From contig NZ_CP129212.1 in the NCBI RefSeq assembly GCF_030413175.1, positions 6,362,450 through 6,426,449 of the forward strand: a DNA stretch of 64,000 bases, given 5' to 3'. Source of the DNA: Bradyrhizobium roseum. Its GTDB lineage: Bacteria; Pseudomonadota; Alphaproteobacteria; Rhizobiales; Xanthobacteraceae. Positions 1 through 8,563 of the stretch are shown here, in pieces. The translations under genes were made by a program, and so were the position numbers. The stretch's first letter is position 1. Each line of letters begins with the position of its first letter. The notes below the pieces were generated by a model. That model was not told the DNA's origin. It saw only the letters and a list, made by a program, of their open reading frames with translations, and ran no database searches.

Positions 1-368
1 CCGTGGCCGCGGATATCGACCGCCCAGCTCTAGACGCCGCGGCTCGCCAGCGCTGCCGACAACGCATGGATGGTGCCGCCGCTGGACCCCGACGAACCGT
101 GCACCACAATGGCGCCGCGGCCGGTGACCGGCCCGCTCGGGGGATAATGGCGGAACCCGAGAGCGCTACCGTCCCTCGCCTGGAACCGCTCGACGGGCGG
201 TAAGGCGCTGAAGTCAACGGTGCCGCGGGCCGATGAGATCGATCGCAGCTCAGGCGGCTGCTTGAGTGGCCAGGCCACCAGGGCGGCAAGCAGCAGCGCT
301 GCCGCGCCGACGGCGCACAGCGCCCATTTCAGGAGGTGCAGAGGGCCGAGAACAAGGGATTTCAACAT
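1..368 (-). pseudogene. alpha/beta hydrolase, N-terminal part, interrupted by an in-frame TAG; runs off the window
   Basis: The start codon is ATG at 368, preceded by GGTGAGG (an upstream GTG at 383 is possible). The N-terminus has a hydrophobic segment (about residues 5-32), then an alpha/beta-hydrolase core with the oxyanion-hole region VVHGSSGSSGG. At 30-32 the frame carries TAG, yet the same frame continues perfectly as SWAVDIRGHG, the typical strand and loop that follow in this family. A single GAG-to-TAG or TAC-to-TAG change explains this. The gene extends beyond position 1, so the nucleophile region is not visible. It is either a recent pseudogene, a sequencing error, or a read-through case. 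It is divergent from xseA across a 17-bp palindrome. Confidence 0.7.
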
Positions 369-399
369 GGGCAACCTCACCACATTTCATATCTAGAGT

Positions 400-416
400 A
401 CTCTGTATTACAGAGT
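400..416. promoter_or_regulatory. perfect 17-bp palindrome, probable repressor operator
   Basis: ACTCTGTATTACAGAGT has two perfect 8-base arms around one central base. It lies 32 bases upstream of the minus-strand hydrolase start and about 87 bases upstream of xseA, where the hydrolase promoter is expected. Its size and symmetry suit a TetR-type operator. No regulator gene is visible in the window, so the identity of the binding protein is inference. Confidence 0.45.
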
Positions 417-502
417 TATGGTGCCTGCAAGACCTGGATTGGCGGGCAGGGTTAAAAATCCCTACGTTGCGGCGACGCCTCCAACATTCGAATCAGTTGC
501 CG

Positions 503-2122
503 ATGCCTGTTGCCCAAAACCTCATCAACGCGCCCGAATTCACCGTCTCGGAACTGTCCACCGCCCTGAAACGGACGGTCGAGGACACCTTCGGCCATGT
601 CCGCGTCCGTGGCGAAATCTCCGGCTTCCGCGGGCCGCATTCCTCCGGTCATTGCTATTTCGCGCTGAAGGACGAGAGCGCCAAGATCGAGGCGGTAGTC
701 TGGAAGTTTGCCCATGCGCGGATGCGCTTCAAGCCGCAGGAAGGGCTGGAGGTCATCGCCACCGGCAAGCTGACGACCTATCCCAATTCCTCAAAATACC
801 AGATCGTCATCGAGTCGCTGGAGCCCGCCGGCATCGGCGCGCTGATGGCGCTGATGGAAGAGCGCAAGAAAAAGCTTGCCGCCGAAGGGCTGTTCGACGA
901 GGCGCGCAAGCAATTGCTGCCCTGGCTGCCGGAGGTGATCGGCGTCGTCACCTCGCCGACGGGTGCCGTTATCCGCGACATCCTGCACCGGCTGGAGGAT
1001 CGCTTTCCCCGCCGCGTGCTGGTGTGGCCGGTCAAGGTGCAGGGCGACGGCTCGGCCGAACAGGTGGCTGCCGCGATCCGCGGTTTCAACGCGCTGCCGG
1101 CAGGCGGGCGCGTTCCACGGCCGGATCTGTTGATCGTTGCGCGCGGCGGCGGCTCGCTGGAGGATCTGTGGTCGTTCAACGAGGAGATCGTGGTCCGCGC
1201 CGCCGCCGAAAGCATGATCCCGCTGATCTCGGCCGTCGGGCATGAGACCGATATCACGCTGATCGATTTCGCCGCCGACAAGCGCGCCCCGACGCCGACG
1301 GCGGCGGCCGAAATGGCCGTTCCCGTCCGCAGCGAATTGTTCGTCGAGGTCGAGAGCCTGGCGCGGCGCACGATGGTGTGCTGGCAGCGCGGGCAGGAGA
1401 GCCGCCGCAACGAATTGCGCGCCGCGGCCCGTGCGCTGCCGGGTTTGAGTGAATTGCTCGCGATCCCCCGGCAGCGGCTGGATCACCTCGGTGCCGCCCT
1501 GCCCCGCGGGTTGAAGGCCAATACGCACGCCCACCACCGCCGCTTCTCGCATCTTGCCGCCGGCCTGACGCTGAAGGTGCTGCGCGGACAGGTGGCGCAG
1601 GCCAACCATCGTCTCACCGTGTCGGGGGAACGTATCCGGCTATCCGCCCGCGCCCTGCTGCGCAGCCGGCGCGATCGTTTCGCCGGGCTCGAGGTCCGGC
1701 TGAAGGCGTCACGACTCTCCAACGCCCAGGCGCAGCGCAATGCCATCGCGCGCGCCAATGAGCGCACGCAGCGGCTGGCCGAGCGTGCCCGCCGCGCGCT
1801 TCTGACCGCCATGCAGCGCCTCGATGCGCGTGTCGCCCACAGCGGCCAGTTGCTGTCGGCGCTGTCGTATCGCAGCGTACTCGCCCGCGGCTTTGCGCTG
1901 GTGCGCGACGAACAGGGACACGCGGTACATGCCGCCGCCGCGATCGGGCCGAACGCGCGCCTGTCGATCGAATTCGCAGACGGCCGCGTTGGCGCCATGG
2001 CCGATGCGGATCGGCCGCAGGCCACGGCGCCCGCCGCGAGCACGAAAGCGACGACGCACGAGGCGAAGCCGGCGACGCCGAAGCGCGCCGTCAAGCCGGC
2101 TGATCAGGGCAGCCTGTTCTAG
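503..2122 (+). CDS. xseA: exodeoxyribonuclease VII large subunit
   Basis: Catalytic subunit of exonuclease VII, which degrades single-stranded DNA from both ends in the cytoplasm together with XseB. The protein is 539 aa from the ATG at 503. The frame is open further upstream, but family similarity begins at [20 protein letters not shown] near residue 10. An OB-fold domain occupies about residues 10-105 ([20 protein letters not shown]). The catalytic exonuclease domain follows ([33 protein letters not shown]), then a long helical region and a basic, Ala/Thr-rich tail. Length is slightly above the usual 400-530 aa because of that tail. xseB is not in the window. Confidence 0.95.
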   Translation: MPVAQNLINAPEFTVSELSTALKRTVEDTFGHVRVRGEISGFRGPHSSGHCYFALKDESAKIEAVVWKFAHARMRFKPQEGLEVIATGKLTTYPNSSKYQIVIESLEPAGIGALMALMEERKKKLAAEGLFDEARKQLLPWLPEVIGVVTSPTGAVIRDILHRLEDRFPRRVLVWPVKVQGDGSAEQVAAAIRGFNALPAGGRVPRPDLLIVARGGGSLEDLWSFNEEIVVRAAAESMIPLISAVGHETDITLIDFAADKRAPTPTAAAEMAVPVRSELFVEVESLARRTMVCWQRGQESRRNELRAAARALPGLSELLAIPRQRLDHLGAALPRGLKANTHAHHRRFSHLAAGLTLKVLRGQVAQANHRLTVSGERIRLSARALLRSRRDRFAGLEVRLKASRLSNAQAQRNAIARANERTQRLAERARRALLTAMQRLDARVAHSGQLLSALSYRSVLARGFALVRDEQGHAVHAAAAIGPNARLSIEFADGRVGAMADADRPQATAPAASTKATTHEAKPATPKRAVKPADQGSLF

Positions 2123-2123
2123 C

Positions 2124-2945
2124 TTAGCGCGCCAGCCACTCGTTGACGCGGCGCTGCGCGTCCTTGCGTGCTTCCGCATCGGTGCCGATATGGCCGCGCT
2201 CGGGCAAGGCGGCGTCGGCGCCCGCGATAGCCCGCAGCGGCAGGTTGGCGCGATCGAAATCATGGGCCGCACCGGGATAGACGACTATCTGCGCCAGTGC
2301 GCTGCGGCCACGCGCGCCTTCCACGACCTGGCGGCAGGCGGATGGCGAACTGATATCGTCCTGCGCGCCGATCAGGAGCAGCGTCGGCACCCGCGTGCTC
2401 CAGCCGAGGCCGGACGAGATCCGGCAATCCGGATAGAATGCGATGGCCGAGCGGAAATCCGGCGCGATCCCGCGCGCCAGTGATTGCGGACGCACCGCCC
2501 ACAGCACCGCGCTGGCGCCGTTCGCCCATCCCATCAGGCTGATCCGCGCGCGCGCGGCCCACGGCTGCTGCGTTAGCCATTGCCGCGCTGCATTGATATC
2601 GGCAACCCGCTCGCGGCGGGCGAGCACCGGGCGTTCCTTGGCGCGGCATTGCGGGCCAAGTTCGCGCGAACCGTAGCTATCCGGCAGCAGAACGGCGTGG
2701 CCGGTCTTCAACAGTTGCTCCGCCCAGTCGCGGTAGCGCGGCTGCACAGGCTCCGATTGGCCCCCTAAGCCGCCGCAGCCATGCAGCGCGATCACGGTTG
2801 GAAACGGGCCGTCGCCATCGGGCTTGTAAAGCTGGGCATGCAGGGTCAGGCCGCCCGCCGGGATATCGACCTGTAGCGGCGCGGCCCCGGCCGCGCAGGC
2901 CGTCGCGAGGAGTATAAGGGATAATGTGGCTGGCAACAGGCGCAT
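2124..2945 (-). CDS. secreted dienelactone-hydrolase-family protein with Ala at the nucleophile position
   Basis: The start at 2945 gives a signal peptide (MRLLPATLSLILLATACAAG); the Cys in it could be a weak lipobox. The body is a dienelactone-hydrolase fold with an oxyanion region VIALHGCGG, an Asp-containing turn LLIGAQDD and a His in YPGAAHDFD. The nucleophile elbow, normally G-x-S-x-G, reads GWANGAS, so the catalytic Ser is Ala. Either the protein is inactive, or it has a non-hydrolytic role. It converges on xseA with only one base between the stop codons. Exact substrate unknown. Confidence 0.75.
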   Translation of the reverse strand: MRLLPATLSLILLATACAAGAAPLQVDIPAGGLTLHAQLYKPDGDGPFPTVIALHGCGGLGGQSEPVQPRYRDWAEQLLKTGHAVLLPDSYGSRELGPQCRAKERPVLARRERVADINAARQWLTQQPWAARARISLMGWANGASAVLWAVRPQSLARGIAPDFRSAIAFYPDCRISSGLGWSTRVPTLLLIGAQDDISSPSACRQVVEGARGRSALAQIVVYPGAAHDFDRANLPLRAIAGADAALPERGHIGTDAEARKDAQRRVNEWLAR

Positions 2946-3132
2946 CGGTCTCGGTCGGATCGGCATGACGCGGTGGGCACCGGCGGAGTTAACGCTATCA
3001 TGCAGCCGGACCCGAAATCATCACAATCAGGTCAGTTTGCGTGGCGGACAGCACGACCTATTTATGATAGATCGAACCTGGAAAAGACATTCAAGGCCAG
3101 CCGTTGCGGGCGGGCTGATCGGAGAGTTTGAC

Positions 3133-3360
3133 GTGCTCAATAAATTCGGCTCCTCGGGCCATGGCGAAGCGCAGGTGCAATATCTGGACGGCGATTTCCG
3201 CGTGATCTCGCCCGGAACCTATGTACGCTGCGCCATCACCGACGTGCGGATTCCGCTCGACGAATTGAAGTACTGGAGCGTCGACCTCCAGGAGGCCTAT
3301 TCCGTCCCGAGCGCCGTGCTGCAGCGGCATTTTCCGGATGCACTGAAGACGCAGGGCTAA
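3133..3360 (+). CDS. DUF2093 domain protein
   Basis: A 75-aa protein starting at GTG 3133 with GGAGAG six bases upstream; an ATG at 3064 would add 23 residues that do not look conserved. The core GHGEAQVQYLDGDFRV.SPGTYVRCA and IPLDELKYWSV matches the small DUF2093 family of Rhizobiales. Function is unknown. It is followed after six bases by another plus-strand frame, so it may be co-transcribed with the FG-GAP protein. Confidence 0.8.
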   Translation: MLNKFGSSGHGEAQVQYLDGDFRVISPGTYVRCAITDVRIPLDELKYWSVDLQEAYSVPSAVLQRHFPDALKTQG

Positions 3361-3429
3361 CAACAATTGAGAGCCAGCAAGCGCGTGGCGCCTTGTCTGG
3401 CGCTCCGCAGACACTTTGCATCGGTCCCC

Positions 3430-4395
3430 ATGCTGCTACGCGCCGCCCTGCTCTTTTGGATGGTCTTCATCGCGCCTGCCGCGGCACAATGGCGTGCCGA
3501 TGTCGTACCGACATCGGGTCGCGTGACGGCAATCGACGTTGACGGCGCCGCCGTCCGGATCGCGGTCGGAGCCAGTTGGTATCAGCTCGCAAACGATGCT
3601 GCAAAGCTCGTTCCTGCGAGTCCTCCCGATCGACCCAGGCTTCCGCGCGACGCCCTTGCCGACGGCCGAATGATCGTCGGCACCGCGCAGGTCGCCCGCG
3701 CCTGGCTTGCGGCGCCCACCAGCCGCTACGACCACGGCGTTCTCGGCGATGCGATCGAAGCCGGCAGTCTGGTGATCGAGCGGCGTGATGGACGGCACGG
3801 CAGCGTAACGCTCGGCCGCGATGCGGTGTTCGAGGATCTCTCCCCGCGCATCGCTTCGATCGACGGACGCGACTGGATCGTGGCGGTAAAATCATATCTC
3901 GATCGCGGATCGGCGCTCGCGATCATCGACACCGACAGCATGACCATCGCCGCCGAAACCCCGCCGATCGGTCGTGCGCATGCGTGGCTGAACCCGGCGG
4001 GGATCGCAGACTATGACGGCAACGGTACCACCGATATCGCGCTGGTTCGGCAGCCGCATGTCGTCGGACGTCTCGAGCTATGGTCATGGAAGGACGGGAA
4101 GCTGACCAAGGTCAACGAGATTACCGACGTGGCGAACCATTTCATCGGCTCGCGCGCGCTCGGCTTGAGTTGGACGGCCGATTTCGATGGAGACGGCCAT
4201 CCCGATCTCGCGGTGCCCAGTCTGGATCGGAGAACGCTGCGGATCGTCAGTTTTACGCCTGAAGTCCGCGACATAGCTCGCGTGCGATTGCCTGCGCGAA
4301 TAGTGACAAACATCGGGGCCATTGAATTCGGCGGCAAGCTCGCGCTGATCGCCGGCGTCGACGACGGCCAGTTGATTCTTGTCCGGAATCAGTAA
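3430..4395 (+). CDS. secreted FG-GAP/VCBS-repeat protein
   Basis: 321 aa starting at ATG 3430 with a clean signal peptide (LLRAALLFWMVFIAPAAAQ). Two calcium-loop repeats are visible: DYDGNGTTDIALV around residue 195 and DFDGDGHPDLAVP around residue 255, typical of beta-propeller blades of the FG-GAP/VCBS type. No catalytic domain is recognised. Probably a periplasmic or exported binding protein. It ends eight bases before the convergent lpxK stop. An upstream in-frame TTG at 3367 is possible but would bury the signal peptide. Confidence 0.7.
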   Translation: MLLRAALLFWMVFIAPAAAQWRADVVPTSGRVTAIDVDGAAVRIAVGASWYQLANDAAKLVPASPPDRPRLPRDALADGRMIVGTAQVARAWLAAPTSRYDHGVLGDAIEAGSLVIERRDGRHGSVTLGRDAVFEDLSPRIASIDGRDWIVAVKSYLDRGSALAIIDTDSMTIAAETPPIGRAHAWLNPAGIADYDGNGTTDIALVRQPHVVGRLELWSWKDGKLTKVNEITDVANHFIGSRALGLSWTADFDGDGHPDLAVPSLDRRTLRIVSFTPEVRDIARVRLPARIVTNIGAIEFGGKLALIAGVDDGQLILVRNQ

Positions 4396-4403
4396 GGGTG
4401 AAC

Positions 4404-5396
4404 TCACTTCTCGCGTGCCTTGAACAGGCGGGCCGACACGTATTTTCGCAGTAGCGCCGCGTCGTCGAATTCGAGCGTCACCGCGAACGGCACGATCTGC
4501 TGCGACCACCCCCTTAAGCGCGCCAGATCCTTTTCCGTCGTGACCAGCGTCAGCCCATCGCGTTTGGCCTCGGCGATCAGGCTTTCGATCTCGGTCGGTG
4601 AATACGCATGATGATCGGCGAAGGCGCGCTGCCGGGCGACGTCGATGCCGCTGGCGCACAGCGTGCTGAAAAATCGCGTGGGATCGCCGATGCCGGCAAA
4701 CGCCAGCACGCGCCTGCTCCGAAGCTGCGCGACCTGCGCCTCATCCGGCTTCAGATGTGCACGCAACACCGGCTTGCCTTGCGCCGCGATCTCGGCCGCA
4801 ATCGATTCAGCAGCACTGCCGTTGCCGACGATGATGAGCGCGTCGGTGCGCGCCAGTTGCGGCCGTAACGGCGCACGCAGGGGGCCGGCGGGAAACACCT
4901 GGCCGTTGCCGATGCCGCGCGCGCCGTCGATCACGATCAGCGAGGCATCCTTGACGATCGCCGGGCTCTGGAAACCGTCATCCATCAGGATCACGGTGGC
5001 GCCTTGCGCCCGCGCCAGCGGTACGCCGTCCGCGCGCCTGCGCGACACCACCACCGGCAGCGTATCCGCCATCATCAGGGGCTCGTCGCCAACCTCGGAA
5101 GCCGCGTGCCTGCCGGGATCGACCCGGACCGGTCCGCGTAATTTGCCGCCATAGCCGCGGCTCAGCACCACCGGCGTCTCGCCGAGCTCGCGCAACAGTT
5201 TCGCCAGCGCCAGCACCGTCGGCGTCTTGCCGGCACCGCCGACGTGATAATTGCCGACACAAAGCACCGGGATGCCGGCGTTCAATCCCTTGCGCCGCAG
5301 CTGCTGCGCGGCGACGGCGCCGTAGAGGGCCGCGAGCGGTTTCAGGAGATGCGCGTTGAGCGAGGCCGGGCCGTGCCAGAAACCCGGCTCACGCAT
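4404..5396 (-). CDS. lpxK: tetraacyldisaccharide 4'-kinase
   Basis: Phosphorylates the 4' position of the lipid A disaccharide at the inner face of the cytoplasmic membrane. The protein is 330 aa. The P-loop VGNYHVGGAGKTP lies at about residues 47-59, followed by LSRGYGG, VGDEPLM and MDDGFQ, all characteristic of LpxK. The chosen ATG at 5396 overlaps the waaA stop by eight bases, indicating translational coupling. The frame stays open far upstream inside waaA but without similarity. It is the last gene of the lipid A/Kdo block. Confidence 0.95.
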   Translation of the reverse strand: MREPGFWHGPASLNAHLLKPLAALYGAVAAQQLRRKGLNAGIPVLCVGNYHVGGAGKTPTVLALAKLLRELGETPVVLSRGYGGKLRGPVRVDPGRHAASEVGDEPLMMADTLPVVVSRRRADGVPLARAQGATVILMDDGFQSPAIVKDASLIVIDGARGIGNGQVFPAGPLRAPLRPQLARTDALIIVGNGSAAESIAAEIAAQGKPVLRAHLKPDEAQVAQLRSRRVLAFAGIGDPTRFFSTLCASGIDVARQRAFADHHAYSPTEIESLIAEAKRDGLTLVTTEKDLARLRGWSQQIVPFAVTLEFDDAALLRKYVSARLFKAREK

Positions 5397-6693
5397 TGGC
5401 CGCTCCCATCTCGATCTGCAATTGCAGCAGATATGGCTCGAGCGCGGAGAGCGTACGCTCCAGCGCGCCGCCGAGCCGGGCGACCACGTGTTCGGAGGCG
5501 ACCAGCGCGGCGTCGCGCGCCTTGGGATCGGCGAGCAGCTGCCCGAACTGCTTGACGAGCGCTTCCTGCGTATCGGCCCGCCGCGCACCACCGGCAGCAT
5601 CGAGGGCTTCATAGACATCGGTGAAGTTGAAAACGTGGGGCCCATGGATGACCGACGCGCCGAGCTTGATCGCCTCGATCGGATTCTGCCCGCCATGCTC
5701 GACCAGCGATCCGCCCATGAACACGATCGGCGCCAGCCGGTAGAACAGCCCGAGTTCGCCCATGGTGTCGGCCACGTAGATATCGGTGGTGGCGGTTGGC
5801 AAATCCTCGCGCGATCGGAGGGTCGGGTTGAGGCCGGACGCAAAAATCATGCGCGCGATGGCCTCACCACGGTCGGGATGCCGCGGCACGATGACGGTCA
5901 ACAGGCCTGGAAAATAGCCGGCCAGCATCCGGTGTGTTTCGGTCAGGATTTCCTCTTCGCCCGGGTGCGTCGAGGCCGCGAGCACGACCGGGCGGCCGCG
6001 CGTCATCGTCATCAGCCGCTCCAGCCTGTTTGCATCGGCCGGCGGCGCGGGCACGTCGAGCTTGAGGTTTCCCGTCACGACGACGTTGCGGCTGCCGAGC
6101 GCCGAAAAGCGATCACCATCGGTCTGCGATTGCGCCAGACAGATGTCGAACTTGTCGAGCAGCGCCGAGATGGTGCCTTGCACCCGCTGCCAACGCGGAA
6201 ACGAGCGCTGCGACATTCGCCCGTTGATCAGCACCATCGGAAGCCGCCGCGCGGCGCTCGACAGGATCAGGTTCGGCCACAGGTCGGATTCGATGAATAG
6301 CGCCAGCGAGGGCTGCCAGTGATCGAGAAACCGCCCAACGTAGCGCGGCGAATCATACGGCACATATTGATGGATGACGTCGCGCGGGAACCGCTTGGCG
6401 ACGATCGCCGCCGAGGTCACCGTGCCCGAGGTCAGCAGGATGCGCAGGTTAAGTCCGCGCAGGCGCTCGATCAGACCCGCCGCGGCCAGCACTTCACCGA
6501 CGCTTGCGCCGTGAATCCAGACCAGCGGACCTGCGGGACGGACATCGGCACTCACGCCGCGGCGCTCGCCGAAGCGCGCCGGATCTTCCTTGCCGAGCTT
6601 CAGCCGCCGGCTGATCAGCGCGGGCGACAGCGGCACCATCGCGTACGACAGTTTCCGGTAGACGCGCAGCGTCAGCGGCAGTGGGTCAGCCAA
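5389..6693 (-). CDS. waaA: 3-deoxy-D-manno-octulosonic acid transferase
   Basis: Kdo transferase (also kdtA), attaching Kdo to lipid IVA at the inner membrane. About 434 aa. Motifs include the N-terminal membrane-proximal segment, WIHGASVGE, LLTSGTVTSA, FIESDLWPN, and the GT30 donor-site region FMGGSLVEHGGQNPIEA. The start is not settled. TTG at 6693 has a perfect GGAGG six bases upstream and overlaps the preceding stop as TTGGCTGA. ATG at 6723 has no visible ribosome binding site and would overlap by 38 bases. I prefer the TTG. Downstream it is coupled to lpxK. Confidence 0.93.
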   Translation of the reverse strand: MADPLPLTLRVYRKLSYAMVPLSPALISRRLKLGKEDPARFGERRGVSADVRPAGPLVWIHGASVGEVLAAAGLIERLRGLNLRILLTSGTVTSAAIVAKRFPRDVIHQYVPYDSPRYVGRFLDHWQPSLALFIESDLWPNLILSSAARRLPMVLINGRMSQRSFPRWQRVQGTISALLDKFDICLAQSQTDGDRFSALGSRNVVVTGNLKLDVPAPPADANRLERLMTMTRGRPVVLAASTHPGEEEILTETHRMLAGYFPGLLTVIVPRHPDRGEAIARMIFASGLNPTLRSREDLPTATTDIYVADTMGELGLFYRLAPIVFMGGSLVEHGGQNPIEAIKLGASVIHGPHVFNFTDVYEALDAAGGARRADTQEALVKQFGQLLADPKARDAALVASEHVVARLGGALERTLSALEPYLLQLQIEMGAANA

Positions 6694-7399
6694 GAGCGGC
6701 CTCCGGACGCCCGACGGCCACATAGGCGCGGCGGGTCGCTTCGTTCAGGTAAGCTTCTACCTGAAGACGGAGCTTTTCCATAGTCTCGGCATCTGCATCC
6801 GGTGGGACATGCACAGCCTCGATGCCGACCACAGCACCGCGTCCGAACGGTAAATTGATGGTGGTGGAGTCCCAGTTCTTCAACCGGATGAATCTGGAGG
6901 TCACCATCGCAAACGGCATGATCGGCCGGCCCGATTCCCGTGCCAGCATGATGATGCCGAGGCCCACCACCCGCGCCCGCTTCGGCACGTCAGCGGTGGT
7001 CGCGACATTCCACTGGTCTTCAAGCGCCTGCAGCATTTCGCGGAATGCGCCGACACCGCCCTTGCGGTGAAAGGCGCCGCCATGATCGCCGGAGCCGCGG
7101 ATGGTTCCAATGCCGAGCCGCTCGGCGGCGATCGCATTGAACTCGCCGTCGCGATGCCGCGAGATCAACACCTTGGCACGGTGGCTCTCCTTGGTCTTGA
7201 TGAAGGGCGTCATGAAATGCTGGCCATGCCAGAACGCGAAGATCGCCGGCATTTCCGGCTCGACCTGCGCATAGACATCGGCCGGCTCGTAGCTGAAGCG
7301 GTTGGTCAGCCAGACCAGCCGCAGGTACTCGGCCGCGAGTACCCCGAGCGCGCGCTGAACCGAAGCGCTGCGCAGCAAATCGCGAAAGAAACGTTTCAA
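6686..7399 (-). CDS. lysophospholipid acyltransferase-family protein (DUF374)
   Basis: 237 aa. The DUF374 acyltransferase signature is visible: FAFWHGQHFM near residue 55, LISRHRDGE near residue 79, and GSGDHGGAF near residue 101. The His in HGQ and the Asp in RDGE occupy catalytic-type positions of the LPLAT fold. The position directly upstream of waaA-lpxK, with overlap into waaA, suggests action on lipid A or its precursor, for example addition of an acyl chain. The exact acceptor cannot be read from sequence. Confidence 0.85.
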   Translation of the reverse strand: MKRFFRDLLRSASVQRALGVLAAEYLRLVWLTNRFSYEPADVYAQVEPEMPAIFAFWHGQHFMTPFIKTKESHRAKVLISRHRDGEFNAIAAERLGIGTIRGSGDHGGAFHRKGGVGAFREMLQALEDQWNVATTADVPKRARVVGLGIIMLARESGRPIMPFAMVTSRFIRLKNWDSTTINLPFGRGAVVGIEAVHVPPDADAETMEKLRLQVEAYLNEATRRAYVAVGRPEAALG

Positions 7400-7411
7400 A
7401 TGCAGGACTTC

Positions 7412-7660
7412 TTAGCCGGAGGACTTCGTGTCTTGGCCTGGATCGAGCAGGCGATGGAGGTGAACCACGAAGTAGCGCATGTGGGCGTTGTCGACGGTCT
7501 GCTGCGCCTTCGCCTTCCAGGCCGCAAGCGCCGATGCGTAGTTCGGATAGACGCCGACGATCTCGACCTGGTCGAGGTCCTTGAACGTGACGTGTTCGAG
7601 GTCGGTCAGTTCGCCGCCGATGACGAGATGCAGCAATTGCTGCGGAGGGCTATCTGGCAT
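7412..7660 (-). CDS. DUF4170 domain protein
   Basis: 82 aa from ATG 7660, which has AGGAAAG six bases upstream; a start at 7690 would only add ten residues. The body, HLVIGGELTDLEHVTFKDL, followed by VEIVGVYPNYASALAAWKAKA and YFVVHLHRLLDP, matches the small DUF4170 family. This family is regularly found between cysQ and the acyltransferase/waaA genes in Bradyrhizobiaceae. Function is unknown. Twelve bases separate it from the next gene, consistent with one operon. Confidence 0.8.
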   Translation of the reverse strand: MPDSPPQQLLHLVIGGELTDLEHVTFKDLDQVEIVGVYPNYASALAAWKAKAQQTVDNAHMRYFVVHLHRLLDPGQDTKSSG

Positions 7661-7753
7661 GATGATCTTTCCTAACGAGATGCCCGGCAAGCAAACAGCG
7701 ACACGATCAACGCGATATCAACGGAACCACATGTGGCACGGATTTCGACCGAT

Positions 7754-8563
7754 TCAGGGCAGTCGGTGATCCCGGAAGTGCGCGACAATCCGACTGTGTC
7801 TATCCTGCCCCGCCGCCACCAGCACCCCGTGCACCACCTCCCGGCGATTATACTCGATCGCATCCCCGGAAAGCGCGGTCATTCTACCATCGGCTTCCTG
7901 CACGATCAAATTCGCGGCGGCAAGGTCCCAATCGCGGCTCTGGCCGCCTGCAAAAGCGGCATCGAGGCTGCCATCCGCGACCCGGCACAGCCGCAGCGCC
8001 AGCGATCCTATGCGCGGATGCAGCGTGATCTCCTCCGCCGAAGGGCTCAGCCGCTGCACCAGTGGCTTTGGCCCGGCCATCCGGGAAAAATCCAGATCCG
8101 CGCCGGGCGCCGCACGCACCGGCCTTTCATTATGCGTGGCGCCGCGCCCACGGACAGCGAAGAAGAATTCGTCCGTGGCCGGCGCGAACACCGCCGCCAG
8201 CACCGGCGCCGAACCGGCAACCAGCGCCACGCTGACGCACCAGTCCTCGCGGTGGGCAAGATAGGCGCGGGTGCCGTCGATCGGGTCGACGATCCAGGCC
8301 AGTTCCTTGCCGAGGCGGCTGTCGTCATCGACGCTCTCTTCCGACAGCCAGCCGTAGTCCGGTGTCGCCGCGCGCAGCCGCCGCTCGATGAGGTCGTTGA
8401 CGGCGATGTCGGCCTCGGAGACCGGCGACGAGGCGCCCTTGGTCCAGTTCTTCAGCTCGGTGCGAAACAGCGACAGGGCCAACGCGCCGGCCTCGCGAAC
8501 CGCGTCTCTCAGCAGCGCAGCATCGCGCGCCCAAACCCTGTCGGCGATATCAGCGTCCGCCAA
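7754..8563 (-). CDS. cysQ: 3'(2'),5'-bisphosphate nucleotidase / inositol-monophosphatase family
   Basis: 269 aa. The magnesium-binding motifs of the inositol monophosphatase superfamily are intact: SEES near residue 74, WIVDPIDGTRAY at 90-101 and WDLAAANLIVQEADG at 212-226. In Rhizobiales this member is normally called CysQ and hydrolyses PAP, a by-product of sulfate assimilation; other phosphomonoesters are possible. The start overlaps the pmbA stop by 14 bases, implying coupling. Confidence 0.88.
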   Translation of the reverse strand: MADADIADRVWARDAALLRDAVREAGALALSLFRTELKNWTKGASSPVSEADIAVNDLIERRLRAATPDYGWLSEESVDDDSRLGKELAWIVDPIDGTRAYLAHREDWCVSVALVAGSAPVLAAVFAPATDEFFFAVRGRGATHNERPVRAAPGADLDFSRMAGPKPLVQRLSPSAEEITLHPRIGSLALRLCRVADGSLDAAFAGGQSRDWDLAAANLIVQEADGRMTALSGDAIEYNRREVVHGVLVAAGQDRHSRIVAHFRDHRLP

